Below the pieces are notes generated by a model. The model ran no database searches. It had not been told where the DNA came from and saw only the letters and a program-made list of their open reading frames with translations. Both the position numbers and the translations under genes were made by a program. Shown one piece after another: positions 25,278 to 34,679 of a stretch of 48,466 nt of DNA. The stretch is from contig MNTL01000082.1 in assembly GCA_001916965.1 (NCBI GenBank), positions 1 to 48,466 of the forward strand, given 5' to 3'. Origin of the DNA: Roseburia sp. CAG:10041_57. GTDB lineage: Bacteria > Bacillota > Clostridia > Lachnospirales > Lachnospiraceae. Numbering within the stretch: the first letter of the stretch is position 1; each line of letters begins with the position of its first letter.

Positions 25278-25306
25278 ATCATAGCATATCTTGAGTGTGC
25301 TTGCAA
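25278..25306 (-). promoter_or_regulatory. Promoter of the pyrB leader
   Basis: On the minus strand TTGCAA (25306-25301) and TATGAT (25283-25278) are spaced by 17 nt. The start would be near 25271, about 40 nt before the leader peptide ATG. Confidence 0.6.
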
Positions 25307-25408
25307 TGGAAAAATTATATTTTATGAATAGGACATTTTTAAATTTTATGTTATACTATACGTAAGAAAAAACAGAGGCTATTGGTCATGCAGAGTAGGA
25401 GGATGAAG

Positions 25409-25780
25409 ATGGAATTTAGAGAGCGAAAGAGATGGGTATTTTTTGGACTGCCGTTTACTTTTACAATATACACGGTAAAAGAAGAGGTCCTTACTGTAGA
25501 TACGGGATTTCTGAGCAGGGAAGAGAATGACTGCTATATGTACAAGGTACAGGATGTAACATTGAAGACTTCTCTGTTGGAGAGAATATTTGGCTTGGGT
25601 ACGATTATCTGTTATACAGGTGATACAACCAATCCACAGCTTGTCATGGCGCATATTAAGAACGCCAGGGCAATCAAGGACTTCATTCTGGAGCAGTCGG
25701 AGATAGCAAGAAGAAAGCGCAGAACAATGAATACGCTGGATATTGGTGCTGACGGTTCGGATTTTGATATTGATAACTAA
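25409..25780 (+). CDS. PH domain-like (bPH2/YdbT-type) protein
   Basis: The 123-aa product looks like a bacterial PH domain: a strand-rich region with FTIYTVKEEVLTVDTGFLSREENDCYMYKVQDVTLKTSLLERIFGLGTI, then DTTNPQLVMAHIKNARAIKDFI, where the family turn motif (L..I..a..v...I) is kept. There is no membrane segment. AGGAGG (25397-25402) picks the ATG at 25409 over 25382. The gene is divergent from the pyrB leader and has its own terminator. Confidence 0.75.
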   Translation: MEFRERKRWVFFGLPFTFTIYTVKEEVLTVDTGFLSREENDCYMYKVQDVTLKTSLLERIFGLGTIICYTGDTTNPQLVMAHIKNARAIKDFILEQSEIARRKRRTMNTLDIGADGSDFDIDN

Positions 25781-25796
25781 ATGCATAGTGCAGTTG

Positions 25797-25824
25797 GGAG
25801 AGGGGGAATGCCCTCTCCTTTTTT
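25797..25824 (+). terminator. Terminator after the PH-domain gene
   Basis: GGAGAGGG (25797-25804) pairs with CCCTCTCC (25811-25818), then TTTTTT. Confidence 0.93.
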
Positions 25825-25860
25825 GAACTCTGGGAAGTGAAGCAGGGAGTGCGGTATAAT

Positions 25861-26286
25861 TCAGCCCTTAGATTGGCTGGATGGCTTTTCTGTAAGCAGT
25901 TTCTCGAAGAATAGTCCGGTGGCAAACCAGTAGGGGAAGAAGTCAAGGCGTATAATACCCTGAATGTTCCAATGATGGCTGGTATAATCCCAAGGACACA
26001 GGTGGTGCTTCTGTAAAAGGCGTCCACTTAAAAATTCACCGGCAAAGATCATAAGGGCATAGATACATCCGCGGACTGGAAAGGCCAATTTCTGCATGCG
26101 TAGAAAAAAGGGCCGCAATAATGCCATGGAGCCGTAAATGGGGAACATCCAGATGGAAGTAGTGCCTTTTAGGGTCATTTCACGCCTGCGCAGTGCCATG
26201 GAGGCAGTAAAGAGAATCTCCAGACACCATCCTGCAATACCACATTTTATAAAGTTGTTAAGGTAAAGGTTTGATTTATGATTCAT
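25861..26286 (-). CDS. Putative ABC-transporter type IV (CmpB-like) membrane protein
   Basis: This 141-aa protein has several hydrophobic segments and the pattern of PF06541 (putative ABC transporter permease): KCGIAGWCLEILFTA, SIWMFPIYGSMALL, GEFLSGRLLQKHHLCPWDYTSHHWNIQGIIRLDFFPYW. The function is not known. I place the start at the ATG at 26286; an upstream ATG at 26322 lies inside a terminator hairpin, which makes it unlikely. No strong ribosome binding site is visible for 26286. Confidence 0.72.
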   Translation of the reverse strand: MNHKSNLYLNNFIKCGIAGWCLEILFTASMALRRREMTLKGTTSIWMFPIYGSMALLRPFFLRMQKLAFPVRGCIYALMIFAGEFLSGRLLQKHHLCPWDYTSHHWNIQGIIRLDFFPYWFATGLFFEKLLTEKPSSQSKG

Positions 26287-26295
26287 AAAAACAGT

Positions 26296-26336
26296 ATGAC
26301 CGGTTCTGCATGGAATATACATACAAGACCGGTCAT
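26296..26336 (-). terminator. Terminator after the DUF5050 gene
   Basis: ATGACCGGT (26296-26304) and ACCGGTCAT (26328-26336) form a perfect 9-bp stem; on the minus strand it is followed by ACTGTTTTT. It separates the two minus-strand genes. Confidence 0.82.
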
Positions 26337-26343
26337 GTTATTT

Positions 26344-27375
26344 TTATTTATTCTGTTGGGCAGCAGCCTGTAGTGCTGCATCGAAAGTGGAGATATCAAT
26401 TGGTCCGTCCAGAGGGATTCTGTAGACAGGAACGCTGCTTCCAAATTTCAGGAAATAGACATATTTGGAAGTGGTCTGGATAGTATTGTATGCGCCGTCA
26501 GCAATTACTTCCATATAAGAACCATCCTTGGAAATACGCTTGAACTGTGGAGTATCGCCGGATGTCTGATAGTAGATATATTGTGGTGAGACATTGAGCA
26601 TATCAGTCCTTGTATCATCCAGAGTTGTCTTTTCCCCAGTGGTCAGATCCATGCGGATCAAAGCATAATTGTTATGGATGTCTATGCCATAAAGTGTGCT
26701 GCCTTCTACAATAGGCATATAAATATCTTCAGAAGACACCTGAAATACCTGGTTGGTCAATGTGTTGACAGCCATAAGATGCAGGTCTGTCTTGGTATTC
26801 TGATAATAAAGAGTGTTATTGTCAACACAGGCAGGAAGGATAGGGTTCGTCAGGATAGTCTGGGAACTTTTGCCATCGGTGCTTTTTGCCATCAGAAAGG
26901 TTCCATTTTCAGCAGAAATATTATAGTATAAGGAATTACCGCTTAAAACGACGTTGCTTCCATATATTTTATCCAGGCAGGTGTTTTTGGCAGGATTTTT
27001 CTTGGATACACGATAGATGCCGGTTGCGTTGAACATGTAGCCGAAGCCTTCGCCTGAACCAATGCTCTGCTGATAATAATATAGGTAATCCCCGCCTGAA
27101 TTAATACTGCTTACCTGGGTGGATACAAGCTTCTTCATGTCTGATTCATCAGGACGCATGCGGTAAAGGGCACCGTTGTCGTAGGCGTTGGAGAAATAGA
27201 CATATTCATCATCCTCGCAGAAAGTCCCCCCATTATATAAGTTACCGGCAGTGTTGCCCACAACGTAATCCGGATTTAATTTGATTTTATGGCTGGATGA
27301 GATTGCAACAGCTGTACCGATGCATAATGCCGCAATACAAAGAATTGACAAAATAGTAATAAGTTTTCTCTTCAT
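26344..27375 (-). CDS. DUF5050 beta-propeller-like membrane-anchored protein
   Basis: This 343-aa protein has an N-terminal hydrophobic segment (about 4-25, KLITILSILCIAALCIGTAVAI), suggesting a signal anchor, followed by repeated DDEYVYFSN, GDYLYYY, GNSLYYN and SPQYIYYQ units. These are blades of a DUF5050 propeller, a domain common in gut Clostridia and of unknown function. The start has a Gly-rich SD (AGGGGGC) 9 nt upstream. Probably exported and surface-facing. Confidence 0.85.
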   Translation of the reverse strand: MKRKLITILSILCIAALCIGTAVAISSSHKIKLNPDYVVGNTAGNLYNGGTFCEDDEYVYFSNAYDNGALYRMRPDESDMKKLVSTQVSSINSGGDYLYYYQQSIGSGEGFGYMFNATGIYRVSKKNPAKNTCLDKIYGSNVVLSGNSLYYNISAENGTFLMAKSTDGKSSQTILTNPILPACVDNNTLYYQNTKTDLHLMAVNTLTNQVFQVSSEDIYMPIVEGSTLYGIDIHNNYALIRMDLTTGEKTTLDDTRTDMLNVSPQYIYYQTSGDTPQFKRISKDGSYMEVIADGAYNTIQTTSKYVYFLKFGSSVPVYRIPLDGPIDISTFDAALQAAAQQNK

Positions 27376-27455
27376 GATAGTAGCCCCCTTAATTACTTAT
27401 ATTATACAGAATATTCTGACAAATTAAAAGGGGATTACAGTATTTTATCCATTAC

Positions 27456-27484
27456 TTGAACGTAGTGAACAGGAATGTTATACT
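27456..27484 (+). promoter_or_regulatory. Promoter of the pheA-ppx-ppk operon
   Basis: TTGAAC (27456-27461) and TATACT (27479-27484) are spaced by 17 nt; the first gene starts 31 nt downstream. Confidence 0.78.
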
Positions 27485-27515
27485 CTATGTATATTGTACC
27501 AGGAGGAGATAACAG

Positions 27516-28640
27516 ATGGATTTACTGGAATTGAGGAATGAGCTTGATGGAATTGACAAGCAGATTGTTGAACTGTATGAGAAAAGAATGAATGTCTGCG
27601 GGCAGGTCGCAGAATATAAGATAGAGACCGGTAAACGTGTTTTTGATAAAGAGCGTGAGAAGCAGAAGCTGGAAGCAGTCAGGGCATTAACACATAATGA
27701 TTTCAATGCCTATGGTGTGACGGAGCTTTTTGAGCAGATTATGGCGATGAGCCGTAAGCTTCAGTATAGATTGCTGGCAGAGCATGACAGTGTAGGCAAG
27801 CTTTCCTTTTCCAAGGTGGATCATTTTGATACATCCAAGTGCAGAGTGGTATTTCAGGGAGCAGAGGGAGCTTATTCCCAGGCTGCCATGATTCAGTATT
27901 TCGGGGAAGGTGTGAATTGCTTCCATGTAGATACCTTCAGGGATGCCATGCTGGCAATTGATGAGGGCAGCGCTGATTTTGCAGTATTGCCGATAGAAAA
28001 TTCATCAGCTGGAATTGTCAGTGAGATATATGACCTACTGGTGGAATTTGAGAATTATATCGTGGGTGAGCAGATCATTCCTATCAATCATTGTCTGCTT
28101 GGCTGTGCGGGAACGAAGATCAGTGATATTAAGACAGTCTATTCCCATGCACAGTCACTGATGCAGAGCGCCCATTATCTTCAGGAGAAGGGATGGCAGC
28201 AGATCAGCATGAAGAACAATGCATTTGCTGCGCAGAAGGTCGCAGAGGATAAGAATCCGACAGAAGCTGCCATTGCCAGTGAATATGCGGCTAAAGTATA
28301 TGGACTGGAGATTCTGGAGAAGGGTGTAAATGATTTGAAAGAGAATTCCACTCGTTTCATTATTATTACCAATCAGAAAGTATTTTCCAAAGATGCATCT
28401 AAGATCAGTCTGTGTTTTGAAGTGAATCATGAGAGTGGTGCGCTTTATCATGCCCTGTCACATCTGATCTATAATGGATTGAATATGACCAAGATCGAAT
28501 CCCGTCCATTGGAAGGAAGAAACTGGGAATACAGGTTCTTTGTGGATTTTGAAGGTAATATGGAGGACAGCGCTGTAAAAAATGCACTGAGAGGTCTGCG
28601 GGAAGAGACCAGAAATATGAAGATACTGGGAAATTATTAG
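27516..28640 (+). CDS. pheA: Bifunctional chorismate mutase / prephenate dehydratase (P-protein)
   Basis: This 374-aa enzyme catalyses chorismate to prephenate and on to phenylpyruvate for phenylalanine synthesis. The N-terminal chorismate mutase (about 1-90; LRNELDGIDKQIVELYEKRM) is followed by prephenate dehydratase (about 108-285; FQGAEGAYSQAAM, PIENSSAGIV, NSTRFIII) and a C-terminal ACT domain (SLCFEVNHESGALYHAL) with the ESRP phenylalanine-binding motif. AGGAGG lies 10 nt upstream. It is first in a long co-directional operon. Confidence 0.95.
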   Translation: MDLLELRNELDGIDKQIVELYEKRMNVCGQVAEYKIETGKRVFDKEREKQKLEAVRALTHNDFNAYGVTELFEQIMAMSRKLQYRLLAEHDSVGKLSFSKVDHFDTSKCRVVFQGAEGAYSQAAMIQYFGEGVNCFHVDTFRDAMLAIDEGSADFAVLPIENSSAGIVSEIYDLLVEFENYIVGEQIIPINHCLLGCAGTKISDIKTVYSHAQSLMQSAHYLQEKGWQQISMKNNAFAAQKVAEDKNPTEAAIASEYAAKVYGLEILEKGVNDLKENSTRFIIITNQKVFSKDASKISLCFEVNHESGALYHALSHLIYNGLNMTKIESRPLEGRNWEYRFFVDFEGNMEDSAVKNALRGLREETRNMKILGNY

Positions 28641-28658
28641 AAAAGAGGCATAATTACA

Positions 28659-29954
28659 ATGAGAATAAAGGAACTGATAGTATATCGTAATCTGAAACAG
28701 GATAAGCTGCTGTCAGATATGGCATGGCTTATGGAGCATTTTGATGACGATTATTATAACCTGGAGGACAGAGAGGACTTGTTCTTTGAATGCATTCATA
28801 CGATGCTGGACAAGGCTGCACATCATGGATTCTATGGGAATCTGTGGCATTGCTATATTGCCAATCTGCTGGTAAATGATGAGAATGCGTACAGCCTTGG
28901 CAGTGAGATCAGGGGAGAGCAGCAGGGCACATTAAATGAAGTGGCATTACATGATTTTGCAATTATCAAGGAACTGACCGACTATGACTTCACACAGATG
29001 GGAGATAAATTCGGACAGGACACCCTTGCGTATATCAGGAATTTTGAAGGCAATCATAAGAAGAGCCATGTGTATAATTCCAGAATCAGAGACCGTATCT
29101 GCGAAGCAGCCGGAGAAATTGGACATGCAGACAGTGCAGAGGCTATCAAGCAGATTACTACAGAATTTTATGCCAGATATGGTGTAGGTAAGTTTGGTCT
29201 GAATAAATCTTTCCGTATTTCGCATCCTGAAGGAGAGAAGATGGAGATTAAGGCAATCAAGAATATCGACCATGTGAAATTGGAGGATCTGGTTGGCTAT
29301 GAGATTCCTAAGCAGAAGCTCATTGATAATACAGAGGCATTCGTACAGGGAAGACCTGCAAATAACTGCCTGTTGTTTGGTGATGCAGGTACTGGTAAAT
29401 CCTCCTGTATCAAGGGTATTATCAACCGCTATTACGATCAGGGACTGCGTATGATAGAGGTGTACAAGCATCAGTTCAAGGATCTCAATGATGTGATTGC
29501 ACAGATCAAGAACAGAAACTATAAATTTATCATTTATATGGATGATCTGAGCTTTGAAGAATTTGAAATTGAATATAAATATCTGAAAGCTATTATTGAG
29601 GGTGGACTGGAAGTAAAGCCGGACAATGTGCTGATCTATGCAACCTCCAACAGAAGACATCTGGTAAGGGAGAAATTCTCTGATAAGGAAGAACGCAGAG
29701 ATGACCTGCATGCTTCTGATACAGTACAGGAGAAGCTCTCACTGGTAGCACGTTTTGGTGTATCTATCTTCTTCTGCGCACCAAACAAGAAGGAATTCCA
29801 GGAGATTGTGAAAGCGCTGGCTGCCAGAAATAATATAGGGATGTCCGAGGACGAACTTCTGTTAGAAGCAAATAAGTGGGAATTATCCCATGGAGGACTT
29901 TCCGGAAGAACAGCGCAGCAGTTTATTGATTATCTGGCTGGCAAGCAGCAATAG
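28659..29954 (+). CDS. DUF815 ATP-binding protein
   Basis: This 431-aa AAA-type ATPase has Walker A LLFGDAGTGKSS (about 240-250) and Walker B KFIIYMDDLSF, and the C-terminal family segment KWELSHGGLSGRTAQQFIDYLAG. DUF815 proteins are common but of unknown role. It starts 18 nt after pheA and 24 nt before ppx, so it is very likely in the same transcript. No membrane segment. Confidence 0.9.
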   Translation: MRIKELIVYRNLKQDKLLSDMAWLMEHFDDDYYNLEDREDLFFECIHTMLDKAAHHGFYGNLWHCYIANLLVNDENAYSLGSEIRGEQQGTLNEVALHDFAIIKELTDYDFTQMGDKFGQDTLAYIRNFEGNHKKSHVYNSRIRDRICEAAGEIGHADSAEAIKQITTEFYARYGVGKFGLNKSFRISHPEGEKMEIKAIKNIDHVKLEDLVGYEIPKQKLIDNTEAFVQGRPANNCLLFGDAGTGKSSCIKGIINRYYDQGLRMIEVYKHQFKDLNDVIAQIKNRNYKFIIYMDDLSFEEFEIEYKYLKAIIEGGLEVKPDNVLIYATSNRRHLVREKFSDKEERRDDLHASDTVQEKLSLVARFGVSIFFCAPNKKEFQEIVKALAARNNIGMSEDELLLEANKWELSHGGLSGRTAQQFIDYLAGKQQ

Positions 29955-29978
29955 CAGAATCATAAAAGGGGTGATTAC

Positions 29979-31526
29979 ATGGCATATAAGACCTTTGCCG
30001 CAATTGATGTAGGTTCCTATGAACTGACCATGAAGATATTTGAGATATCTTCAAAGAATGGAATAAAAGAAATCGACTGCATCCGTCATAGGATTGAGCT
30101 TGGAACGGACTCTTACCTGACGGGTAAGATCAGCAGTGAACGTATGGATGAGCTGTGCAGATTGTTGCGCGAGTTTATACAGATCATGAACAGCTATAAA
30201 GTAGATGCATACCGTGCCTATGGGACGAGTGCCATCAGGGAAACGAAGAATACGTTGATCCTGCTGGATCAGATTCGTACCAGGACGGGTATTGAGCTGG
30301 AAGTACTGAGCAATTCGGAGCAGCGTTTCCTTGATTATAAATCGGTGGCATCCAAAGGTCAGGATTTCCAAAACATCATTGAAAAGGGAACAGCTTTTAT
30401 TGATATAGGCGGGGGCAGCATACAGCTTTCTTTGTTTGATAAAGATTCACTGGTTACGACACAGAATATCCGTCCCGGTGTTCTGCGTATGAGAGAAGAA
30501 TTGAGCAAGGTATCCTATAAGACATATCAGCTTGAAGAAATCGTAGAGGAAATGGTAATTGACCGTCTCCAGAGCTTTAAGCAGATGTTTGTTGGTGACA
30601 GAACGATTGAAAATATCATTCTGGTAGATGATTATGTGTCATTGATCCTGCAGAAGGGAATCCTCAAATCCGGCAAAGAGGGGCATGTAGATGCACAGAC
30701 TTTCCAGGAATTTGTAGGCAGATTAAAACAGAGAAATTCCCAGGAAATAGCAGCAGCTCTTGGAATTCCCGCTGAGAATACATCACTTTTGTACTTATCA
30801 GCTATCATGATCAAGCATATGATGAAAGTACTGGGGGCTAAGACATTGTGGGCGCCTGGTGTCAGTCTGTGTGATGGTATTGCCTATGAATATGCGGAGA
30901 AGAATAAAGTATTATCTGTATCACATAATTTTGAACAGGATATTCTGGCATGCGCAAGGGATATTAATAAGAGGTATCACAGTGGAGAACGCAGCACCAG
31001 AGAAAGAGAAGAAATCGCACTGACCCTCTATGACCATCTCAAGAAAGTGCATGGTCTGAATAAAAGAGACAGGCTTTTGCTGCAGATTGCTGCAATCCTG
31101 AATGAATGCGGCAGATATATCAGCCTGACCAATGTGGGGGAGAGTTCTTATAATATTGTGATGGCGACAGAAATGATAGGGTTGTCTCACCTGGAAAGAG
31201 AAATTGTAGCTAATATTGTAAAGTATTCAACAGAAACTTTTGAATATTACGAAACAGTAGGACGAGTAACGACACTGGATAAAGAGTCTTTTCTTAAAAT
31301 AGCCAAGCTGACAGCAATCATACGTCTGGCGGATGGACTGGATATCAGTCATCGTGAGAAATGTGATAATGTAAAGACTACATTAAAAGAGGATTCTATT
31401 ATTATCACAGTCGAGTCCAATGCTGATATGACGCTGGAATTAAGCATGTTTGCAAGAAATGCAGAGCTGTTTGAAGAAGTGTATAATATCAAGCCCATTG
31501 TAAAACAGAAAAAGAGCAATATATAA
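29979..31526 (+). CDS. ppx: Exopolyphosphatase / pppGpp phosphohydrolase (Ppx/GppA family)
   Basis: This 515-aa enzyme removes terminal phosphate from polyphosphate and may also act on pppGpp. The actin-like N-terminal fold shows AAIDVGSYELTMKIFEI and FIDIGGGSIQLSLF as phosphate-binding motifs; the C-terminal HD-like domain (about 320-510) contains RDRLLLQIAAILNECGRYI. It lies right before ppk1 (16-nt gap), so synthesis and breakdown of polyphosphate are coupled genetically. Confidence 0.93.
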   Translation: MAYKTFAAIDVGSYELTMKIFEISSKNGIKEIDCIRHRIELGTDSYLTGKISSERMDELCRLLREFIQIMNSYKVDAYRAYGTSAIRETKNTLILLDQIRTRTGIELEVLSNSEQRFLDYKSVASKGQDFQNIIEKGTAFIDIGGGSIQLSLFDKDSLVTTQNIRPGVLRMREELSKVSYKTYQLEEIVEEMVIDRLQSFKQMFVGDRTIENIILVDDYVSLILQKGILKSGKEGHVDAQTFQEFVGRLKQRNSQEIAAALGIPAENTSLLYLSAIMIKHMMKVLGAKTLWAPGVSLCDGIAYEYAEKNKVLSVSHNFEQDILACARDINKRYHSGERSTREREEIALTLYDHLKKVHGLNKRDRLLLQIAAILNECGRYISLTNVGESSYNIVMATEMIGLSHLEREIVANIVKYSTETFEYYETVGRVTTLDKESFLKIAKLTAIIRLADGLDISHREKCDNVKTTLKEDSIIITVESNADMTLELSMFARNAELFEEVYNIKPIVKQKKSNI

Positions 31527-31542
31527 GGGGGATGAGCAGCAT

Positions 31543-33714
31543 ATGAAGATTGACTATAGCAGACCGGAATATTACTACAACAGGGAATTGAGCTGGGTAG
31601 CATTTGACCATAGAGTATTGGGAGAGGCAAGGGATAAGTCTCTGCCATTATTTGAGAGACTTAAGTTTTTGAGTATTACGGCATCTAATCTGGATGAATT
31701 CTTTATGGTGCGTGTGGCATCCCTTAAAGATATGGTAAATGCGGGATATAAGAAGAAGGACATTGCAGGAATGACTGCACAGGAACAGCTGGAAGCAGTG
31801 AATAAGGCTACTCATGAGCTGGTCAATATGCAGTATTCTACATATAACCGTTCACTTATCCCTCTACTGGGACAGAATGGATTACAGGTAATTGAGAAGC
31901 ATGAGGAACTGGAAGAAGAGGATAAGAAATTCGTAGACCGCTATTTTCAGGATAATGTATATCCCGTATTGACACCAATGGCAGTGGATTCTTCCAGACC
32001 TTTTCCATTAATCCGTAATAAATCCCTGAATCTTGGCGCACTGGTATCACGTAAAGAGAATAACAGCGTATTAAAGAAGCATCTGTTCAAGCGTTCTGCT
32101 GCAGCAAAAGAGCTGGAATTTGCGACAGTGCAGGTACCAAGCGTACTTCCAAGAATCGTCAGTCTGCCGGATGGCAAAGATGGCTGCAAACGTGTGATTC
32201 TGTTGGAACAGATCATTGAACGCAATATGGATAAGCTTTTCCTGAATTATGATATCGAATGTGTATATCCATTCAGAATTATGAGAAATGCTGACTTTTC
32301 CCTGGAAGAAGAGGAAGCAGCAGATCTGCTCAAGGAAATTGAGAAGCAGTTGAAGCAGAGACAATGGGGACAGGTCATCCGTCTGGAAGTAGAGGATGGA
32401 ATCAATGAAAGACTGTTGTCATTTATCCAGAAGGAGCTTTGTGTAGAAGAACAGGATATCTATGAAATCCCGGGACCGCTGGATCTGACTTTCCTGATGA
32501 AAATGTACGGTATGAGTGGATTTGACCATTTAAAGACACCACCTTATATCCCACAGCCGGTAGATGGACTGGCACCTGACTGTAACCTTTTTGATGAAAT
32601 CAGACAAAGGGATATCCTGCTGCATCATCCATATGAGACATTTGCACCGGTCGTAGATTTCATTAAGCAGGCTTCCAGAGATCCGGAAGTGCTGGCAATC
32701 AAGCAGACGCTGTACCGTGTCAGTGGTAATTCTCCTATTATAGCAGCACTTTCACAGGCAGCAGAGAATGGCAAACAGGTCACTGTACTGGTCGAGTTAA
32801 AGGCCAGATTCGATGAAGAGAATAATATCGTATGGGCGAAGAAGCTGGAAAAGGCAGGCTGTCATGTAATATATGGTCTGGTTGGACTAAAGACCCACTG
32901 TAAGATTACACTGGTTGTCAGAAGAGAAGAAGAGGGCATCCGCCGATATGTCCATCTGGGAACTGGTAACTATAATGATTCTACAGCGAAATTGTATACA
33001 GACTGTGGTATCCTTACCTGCAACGAAGCAATTGGAGAGGATGCAACCGCAGTATTCAATATGCTGTCCGGTTATTCAGAACCGCTTAGCTGGAACCATC
33101 TTGCCCTGGCACCGCTGTGGTTAAAGGATAAGTTCCTATATCTGATCAACAGGGAAAAAGACAATGCAAAGCAGAACAGACCGGCACATATCATTGCCAA
33201 GATGAACTCACTGTGTGATCCTGATGTCATCAGGGCATTGTATGAAGCAGCGGCAGCAGGTGTGAAGATTGATCTGATTGTCCGTGGTATCTGCTGTCTG
33301 AGAACAGGAGTAGAGGGGACGAATGATAATATATCCGTGCGTTCCATTGTTGGTAATTTCCTGGAACATGCCAGAATCTTCTATTTTGAAAATGGTGGTA
33401 ATCCGGAATTGTATATGGGAAGTGCTGACTGGATGCCAAGAAACCTGGAGCGCCGTGTAGAGATCCTCTTCCCTGTTCTGAACCCTGAATTAAAAGAAAA
33501 GGTATGGCATATTCTGGATGTGCAGATGAGAGATACAGTGAAAGCGCAGCTGTTAAAGCCGGATGGAACTTATGAAAAGGTAGACAAGCGTGGTAAGGTA
33601 TTGTGCAATGCACAGGAAGAATTCTGTAAAGAATATATGGCTGCTGCACATAAGCATAAGAATGAACAGCAGGCAAGAGTATTCAAGCCGGAGACTCATA
33701 TTGAGGCAGAGTAA
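31543..33714 (+). CDS. ppk1: Polyphosphate kinase 1
   Basis: This 723-aa enzyme makes polyphosphate from ATP. The order is N-terminal domain (NRELSWVAFDHRVL), head domain, then two catalytic domains with the autophosphorylated His452 in GLKTHCKITLVVR, HLGTGNYND, and SADWMPRNLERRVEILFPV. All family hallmarks and full length are present. GGGGG-like SD before the ATG. It forms a polyphosphate cassette with ppx. Confidence 0.96.
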   Translation: MKIDYSRPEYYYNRELSWVAFDHRVLGEARDKSLPLFERLKFLSITASNLDEFFMVRVASLKDMVNAGYKKKDIAGMTAQEQLEAVNKATHELVNMQYSTYNRSLIPLLGQNGLQVIEKHEELEEEDKKFVDRYFQDNVYPVLTPMAVDSSRPFPLIRNKSLNLGALVSRKENNSVLKKHLFKRSAAAKELEFATVQVPSVLPRIVSLPDGKDGCKRVILLEQIIERNMDKLFLNYDIECVYPFRIMRNADFSLEEEEAADLLKEIEKQLKQRQWGQVIRLEVEDGINERLLSFIQKELCVEEQDIYEIPGPLDLTFLMKMYGMSGFDHLKTPPYIPQPVDGLAPDCNLFDEIRQRDILLHHPYETFAPVVDFIKQASRDPEVLAIKQTLYRVSGNSPIIAALSQAAENGKQVTVLVELKARFDEENNIVWAKKLEKAGCHVIYGLVGLKTHCKITLVVRREEEGIRRYVHLGTGNYNDSTAKLYTDCGILTCNEAIGEDATAVFNMLSGYSEPLSWNHLALAPLWLKDKFLYLINREKDNAKQNRPAHIIAKMNSLCDPDVIRALYEAAAAGVKIDLIVRGICCLRTGVEGTNDNISVRSIVGNFLEHARIFYFENGGNPELYMGSADWMPRNLERRVEILFPVLNPELKEKVWHILDVQMRDTVKAQLLKPDGTYEKVDKRGKVLCNAQEEFCKEYMAAAHKHKNEQQARVFKPETHIEAE

Positions 33715-33752
33715 AGAAAGAGATAACAGAGACTGGAAAGGTACAGCATATT

Positions 33753-34349
33753 ATGGTAAAATTTGTATTAGCATCCGGGTCGCCCAGAAGAAAAGAACTA
33801 TTAGAGCAGATAGGTCTTTCATTTGAAATTGCTTCTGCGCATGGAGAGGAAATCATTACAAAACAGCAGCCGGCAGATATTGTAGAAGAGCTGTCCCTGC
33901 AAAAGGCGAAAGAAGTGGCAGATCGCTATGAGAAAGAACATGGCAGGCAGAAAAGTACAGTAATCATAGGAGCGGATACGATTGTAGCTTATGATGGTGC
34001 AATTATGGGAAAGCCAAAGGATAAGGCGGATGCTGTGAGGATGCTGTCAAGTCTGCAGGGCAAGGTGCATCAGGTATACACCGGTGTTACTCTGATCATT
34101 CTGGAAGAGCAGGGCAGACGGGTTATCAGCTTCCATGAAAAGACGGATGTGGAAATGTATCCTATGACAGGTGAACAGATACAGACTTATGTAGAGACAG
34201 GCGAACCTGTGGATAAGGCAGGGGCATATGCAATACAGGGCAGATGTGCTGCCTATATCAAGGAAATCTGTGGTGAATATAACAATGTTGTAGGCTTACC
34301 GGTTGGCAGACTCGTTTGGGAGTTGGATAAGGCCGGAATCAAATACTAA
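33753..34349 (+). CDS. maf: Maf-family nucleoside triphosphate pyrophosphatase
   Basis: This 198-aa enzyme hydrolyses non-canonical or damaged NTPs (dTTP/UTP-type in many members). Motifs are LASGSPRRKELLEQIGLSFEI at the N-terminus, VIIGADTIVAYDG, and AGAYAIQGRCAAYIKEI GEY-like segment near the C-terminus. The ATG is preceded by AAAGG. The position after ppk1 suggests co-transcription. Confidence 0.93.
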   Translation: MVKFVLASGSPRRKELLEQIGLSFEIASAHGEEIITKQQPADIVEELSLQKAKEVADRYEKEHGRQKSTVIIGADTIVAYDGAIMGKPKDKADAVRMLSSLQGKVHQVYTGVTLIILEEQGRRVISFHEKTDVEMYPMTGEQIQTYVETGEPVDKAGAYAIQGRCAAYIKEICGEYNNVVGLPVGRLVWELDKAGIKY

Positions 34350-34391
34350 AGCAGTACTGGAAATTATGGTACAGAAAGGTATGGTAAGAAT

Positions 34392-34655
34392 ATGCACGAG
34401 TATGATGATGCAGTATTAGAATGTTTTTTGGAGAATCAGTTACAGCTTTTTCCTGAGAATGTAGCAGAGACACCAGAGGAAGCAGAAGATTTCCTGGAAG
34501 AGTGTATGGCAGTTGTGGTAGATTCCCTGGATGAAGTATGGGATTATTTTGATGAAGAAGGTGTGGATCTGGAAGGACAGAGCAAGGAAGATATTCTGGA
34601 TGCACCTGAGGTATTTGACGTGGGAGACGGCAGATATCTGATTGTAGAAAGCTAA
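34392..34655 (+). CDS. Acidic hypothetical protein
   Basis: The 87-aa product is very acidic (many Glu and Asp: EETPEEAEDFLEECM-like stretches, FDEEGVDLEG). No membrane segment, no known domain recognised. It lies 43 nt after maf and 25 nt before the next gene, so it belongs to the operon. The ribosome binding site is weak (AAAGG, about 14 nt upstream). Confidence 0.6.
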   Translation: MHEYDDAVLECFLENQLQLFPENVAETPEEAEDFLEECMAVVVDSLDEVWDYFDEEGVDLEGQSKEDILDAPEVFDVGDGRYLIVES

Positions 34656-34679
34656 GAATAGGGATAAGGGTAAAGTTAA

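Noticed and set aside
25382..25408. Upstream ATG for the PH-domain gene
   Set aside because: AGGAGG lies downstream of it and is well spaced only for the ATG at 25409.
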